Shown here: piece after piece, positions 61,025 through 64,000 of the stretch | Layout of the letters: every line of letters begins with the position of its first letter | Numbering within the stretch: the stretch's first letter is position 1 | From: Mycolicibacterium sp. | Lineage (GTDB): Bacteria > Actinomycetota > Actinomycetes > Mycobacteriales > Mycobacteriaceae | Reading direction: 5' to 3' | Length of the DNA: 64,000 bases | Assembly (NCBI RefSeq): GCF_016462545.1 | Contig: NZ_JAEMTA010000003.1 | Location: forward strand, 1-64,000 | Made by a program: the position numbers and the translations under genes | The notes under the pieces: generated by a model | The model's input: only the letters and a program-made list of their open reading frames with translations | Told to the model about the DNA's origin: nothing | The model's database searches: none

Positions 61025-62818
61025 ATGCCCTACGACGTGATCGTCCGCAATGGTCTGTGGTTCGACGGCACCGGCGCTCCCCCGCTGATCAGAACGCTCG
61101 GCATCCGCGACGGCATCCTGGAGTCGGTGTCCGCCACCCCACTCGACGAGACGGGCTGCCCCGACGTCATCGACGCCGACGGCAAGTGGATCGTGCCCGG
61201 CTTCATCGACGTGCACACCCACTACGACGCCGAGGTGCTGCTCGATCCGGGTCTGCGCGAGTCGGTGCGCCACGGCGTCACCACCGTCCTGCTCGGCAAC
61301 TGCTCGCTGTCTGCGGTCTACGCGAACAACGAGGACGCCGCCGACCTCTTCAGCCGGGTCGAGGCCGTGCCCCGCGAGTACGTCCTCGGCGCTCTCAACG
61401 CGAAGAAGACCTGGACGACCGCGGCCGAGTACGTGCGCGCCCTCGACACCCTGCCGCTGGGCCCCAATGTCAGTTCGCTGCTGGGACATTCGGATCTGCG
61501 GACCTCGGTGCTCGGGCTCGACCGCGCCACCGACGACACCGTCACGCCGACTCCGGCCGAGCTCACCGCGATGACGGCGAAGCTGGGTGAAGCGCTCGAC
61601 GCCGGACTGCTCGGGATGTCCGGCATGGACTCGGCGATCGACAAGCTCGACGGTGACCGCTACCGGTCCCGCGGGCTGCCGTCGACCTTCGCCACCTGGC
61701 GGGAACGCCGCACCCTGATCACGGTGCTTCGCCACCGCAAGAGGATGCTGCAGAGCGCGCCCGACGTCGCACGGCCGTGGACGGCGCTGCTGTTCTTCCT
61801 GTCGAGCAGCCGCATGTTCGGTCGCCGCGACGGAGTGCGGATGAGCCTGCTGGTTTCGGCGGATTCGAAGGCTGCCCCCGGCGCCGTCAGCGTCTTCGGC
61901 CGCGGCACTCGATTACTGAACCGTCTCCTCGGCGCCAGCGTCCGGTTCCAACACCTCCCCGTTCCGTTCGAGCTGTACTCCGACGGCATCGACCTGCCCG
62001 TGTTCGAGGAGTTCGGCGCGGGCACCGCGGCACTGCATCTGCGCGACCAGCTGGAGCGAAACGAACTGTTGGCGGACATCGAGTACCGCCGCGAGTTCCG
62101 CCGCGAGTTCGACCGCCGCAAGCTCGGTCCGACGTTGTGGCACCGCGACTTTCACGACGCCGTGATCGTCGAGTGCCCCGACGAGACGCTGATCGGGAAG
62201 AGCTTCGGGGCAATCGCCGACGAGCGCGGACTGCACCCCCTGGATGCCTTCCTCGACGTGCTCGTCGAGAACGGCGAACGCAACGTCCGCTGGACGACGA
62301 CCGTCGCAAACCACCGTCGACGCCAGCTCGACAAGCTCGCCACCGAGCCGACCGTCCACATGGGCTTCTCCGACGCGGGCGCCCATCTGCGGAACATGGC
62401 CTTCTACAACTACGCGCTGCGACTTCTCAAGCGCGCCTACGTCGCTCAACGCGAGGGCCGGCCCTTCATCACCCTCGAGCACGCGGTCCACCGCCTCACC
62501 GCCGAGGTCGCCGACTGGTTCGGCCTCGACGCGGGCACCCTGCGCCGGGGCGACCGCGCCGACTTCGTGGTGATCGATCCGGCCGGTCTCGACGACGCCG
62601 TCGACGGCTACCACGAGGCGGCGGTCCCGTTCTACGGCGGGCTGAGCCGCATGGTCAACCGCAACGACGCCGCCGTCGTGGCCACGGCCGTCAACGGCCA
62701 CGTGGTCTACCGCAGTGGCGAGTTCCGCAGCGGGTACGGCGAATCCATTCAGTCGGGTCGGTTCCTGCGCGCCGCAGGCGCGCTACGGCCGACCGCCGAC
62801 GTCGCCCTGCCCGCCTGA
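61025..62818 (+). CDS. Amidohydrolase of the N-acyl-D-amino-acid deacylase family
   Basis: The 597-residue protein has the amidohydrolase start YDVIVRNGLWFDGTG, metal motif GFIDVHTHYDAE, a long central insertion, HMGFSDAGAH (late metal aspartate) and the closing strand RGDRADFVVIDPAGLDD. Related mycobacterial enzymes hydrolyse N-acyl amino acids or cyclic amides. It is the first gene of an operon with a TetR regulator and an alpha/beta hydrolase, behind a 26-bp palindrome. Confidence 0.85.
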   Translation: MPYDVIVRNGLWFDGTGAPPLIRTLGIRDGILESVSATPLDETGCPDVIDADGKWIVPGFIDVHTHYDAEVLLDPGLRESVRHGVTTVLLGNCSLSAVYANNEDAADLFSRVEAVPREYVLGALNAKKTWTTAAEYVRALDTLPLGPNVSSLLGHSDLRTSVLGLDRATDDTVTPTPAELTAMTAKLGEALDAGLLGMSGMDSAIDKLDGDRYRSRGLPSTFATWRERRTLITVLRHRKRMLQSAPDVARPWTALLFFLSSSRMFGRRDGVRMSLLVSADSKAAPGAVSVFGRGTRLLNRLLGASVRFQHLPVPFELYSDGIDLPVFEEFGAGTAALHLRDQLERNELLADIEYRREFRREFDRRKLGPTLWHRDFHDAVIVECPDETLIGKSFGAIADERGLHPLDAFLDVLVENGERNVRWTTTVANHRRRQLDKLATEPTVHMGFSDAGAHLRNMAFYNYALRLLKRAYVAQREGRPFITLEHAVHRLTAEVADWFGLDAGTLRRGDRADFVVIDPAGLDDAVDGYHEAAVPFYGGLSRMVNRNDAAVVATAVNGHVVYRSGEFRSGYGESIQSGRFLRAAGALRPTADVALPA

Positions 62819-62819
62819 C

Positions 62820-63422
62820 ATGGCGAGGACGCAGCAGGAGCGTCGTGAGGAGACCGTCTCGCGACTGCTCGACGCGAGCATCGCCAGCATCATCGACGTC
62901 GGCTATGCCAGAGCGTCGGCGGCTGTCATCACCCGTCGCGCCGGGCTGTCCGGCGGGGCGCTGTTCCGGCACTTCGACACCATGGGCGACTTCATGGCCG
63001 CCACGGCCTACGAGGTGATGCGCCGCCAACTCGACGCGTTCGGCAAGCAGGTTGCCGAGATACCGGCCAGTCAGCCTGCCCTCGAGGGCGTCCTGAACAC
63101 CATGCGCAGCATCACCGGCAACGACACCAACGTCGTGATGTACGAGCTCCTGATCGCAGCCCGCACCGACGAAAAGCTCAGGGCCACCTTGCAAGACGTA
63201 CTCACGGAGTACAGCACCCGGATCTTCGACACCGCGCGCGCGTTGCCCACCGCCGACGACTACCCCGAGGAGACGCTGGCCGGTGTCGTCGCCTTGCTGA
63301 CCAACGCATTCGACGGTGCCGCCATCGTGCGAACCGTACTCCCCCAACCGGAGATCGAGGCCGGGCGCATCCCACTGCTTCTGGCGCTACTCTCCCCCGA
63401 ACGAACGAGGACCGATGACTGA
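62820..63422 (+). CDS. TetR-family regulator, second gene of the amidohydrolase operon
   Basis: The 200-residue protein has the DNA-binding part ARASAAVITRRAGLSGGALFRHFDTMGDFMAAT at about 30-62. Its ATG follows the amidohydrolase stop after one base. It overlaps the hydrolase gene by eight bases. It is the best candidate to bind the 26-bp palindrome and control its own operon. Confidence 0.87.
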   Translation: MARTQQERREETVSRLLDASIASIIDVGYARASAAVITRRAGLSGGALFRHFDTMGDFMAATAYEVMRRQLDAFGKQVAEIPASQPALEGVLNTMRSITGNDTNVVMYELLIAARTDEKLRATLQDVLTEYSTRIFDTARALPTADDYPEETLAGVVALLTNAFDGAAIVRTVLPQPEIEAGRIPLLLALLSPERTRTDD

Positions 63423-64000
63423 CCGCATCCAGGAGTTCGGCAACGACGGCTTCACCTTCCCCGTCACCGACGAGGGACCGATCGACGGGCAGATCGTGGT
63501 GCTGCTCCACGGCTTTCCCCAGACGTCGACGTCATGGGCGCTGGTCCGGGAAAGGCTGCACGCCAGCGGTTTCCGGACGTTGGCCTTCGATCAGCGCGGC
63601 TACACGCCGACCGCCCGGCCTCGGGGGCGCTTCGCCTACCGCATCAGTGCACTCGCCGGTGACGTCGCCGCACTCATCGACTCGGCGGGAGCCCCGGTGC
63701 ACCTGGTTGGCCACGACTGGGGCGCCGTCGTGGCCTGGGCGGTGGCCGCGCGTCATCCTGAACTCCTGCACACCCTCACCGCGGTGTCCGTGCCGCACTC
63801 CCGGGCCTTCCTACGTTCGCTGGTGAGCAGCAATCAGCCGCTGAAGTCCTATTACATGGCGATGTTCCAGGTGCCGTGGCTCCCCGAGGCCCTGTTGACG
63901 CGCTACCCGAAGCTGACCGATCGCGCCCTCGGGAACAGCGGCATGGATGCCGAGGCGCTGCGCCGGGTGCACACCGACATCATCGCCACCGGGGCATTGC
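63415..64000 (+). CDS. Alpha/beta hydrolase, epoxide-hydrolase-like (3' end outside window)
   Basis: At least 195 residues are visible. It has the oxyanion motif VVLLHGFPQTSTSWALV, the AFDQRGYTPTARP loop and the nucleophile elbow HLVGHDWGAVVAWAVA, with aspartate as nucleophile as in epoxide hydrolases and haloalkane dehalogenases. The catalytic histidine would lie beyond the window. It is coupled to the TetR gene by an eight-base overlap, suggesting a joint hydrolytic pathway with the amidohydrolase. Confidence 0.85.
   Translation, partial: MTDRIQEFGNDGFTFPVTDEGPIDGQIVVLLHGFPQTSTSWALVRERLHASGFRTLAFDQRGYTPTARPRGRFAYRISALAGDVAALIDSAGAPVHLVGHDWGAVVAWAVAARHPELLHTLTAVSVPHSRAFLRSLVSSNQPLKSYYMAMFQVPWLPEALLTRYPKLTDRALGNSGMDAEALRRVHTDIIATGAL

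Overview
The window is high-GC actinobacterial DNA. It is almost certainly from an environmental, fast-growing mycobacterium (Mycolicibacterium type). Supporting features are a mycobacterial-type methylenetetrahydrofolate reductase, an Rv0910-like SRPBCC protein, a MoxR/DUF58/VWA operon of the Rv3692 type, a DesA3 desaturase with its reductase, a KshA-like Rieske oxygenase, cutinase and FadE-type acyl-CoA dehydrogenases, IdeR-like iron boxes, a 13E12/DUF222 gene remnant, many GTG starts and NTGA overlaps. No tRNA, rRNA, insertion sequence or CRISPR was seen.

Layout. 0.1-7.5 kb: nitrobindin, serine hydrolase, SRPBCC protein, PPOX protein, acyl-CoA carboxylase subunit, hemophore-like protein, and an FAD oxidoreductase/DUF1295 pair. 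7.6-10.5 kb: two overlapping acyl-CoA dehydrogenase genes and a cupin. 11.4-16.4 kb: MoxR operon. 16.4-18.9 kb: MOSC protein, a flavin-dependent oxidoreductase, and two paralogous tiny secreted proteins. 18.9-25.6 kb: HrpA helicase, PHP phosphatase, SGNH hydrolase and MTHFR. 25.7-31.2 kb: an iron-siderophore uptake locus (substrate-binding lipoprotein, two permeases, ATPase, siderophore-interacting flavoprotein) with IdeR-like boxes directly before the first genes. 31.2-38.6 kb: two oxidoreductases, a deleted DUF222/HNH pseudogene, a fused double acyl-CoA dehydrogenase, an acyl-CoA dehydrogenase-like protein and a methyltransferase.

38.6-45.5 kb is the highlight. It is a tightly coupled minus-strand operon carrying all four genes of mycosporine-like amino acid (MAA, UV sunscreen) biosynthesis: mysA (2-demethyl-4-deoxygadusol synthase), mysB (O-methyltransferase), mysC (ATP-grasp) and mysD (D-Ala-D-Ala ligase-like). 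They are preceded by a HAD-like protein that has lost both catalytic aspartates of motif I, and followed by an overlapping TauD-type Fe(II)/2-oxoglutarate dioxygenase. A divergent TetR gene shares an intergenic region holding two copies of a 27-bp inverted-repeat operator. This predicts a regulated, tailored MAA pathway in a mycobacterium.

45.5-57.3 kb: ankyrin protein, small membrane proteins, RCK protein and K+/H+ antiporter, CDP-diacylglycerol pyrophosphatase, three regulator/enzyme loci including the KshA-like oxygenase, a zinc alcohol dehydrogenase, SelO, cutinase and a DUF998 protein. 57.3-64 kb: PucR regulator divergent from ferredoxin reductase-desA3, then an amidohydrolase/TetR/alpha-beta hydrolase operon behind a perfect 26-bp palindrome. 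The last gene runs off the window.
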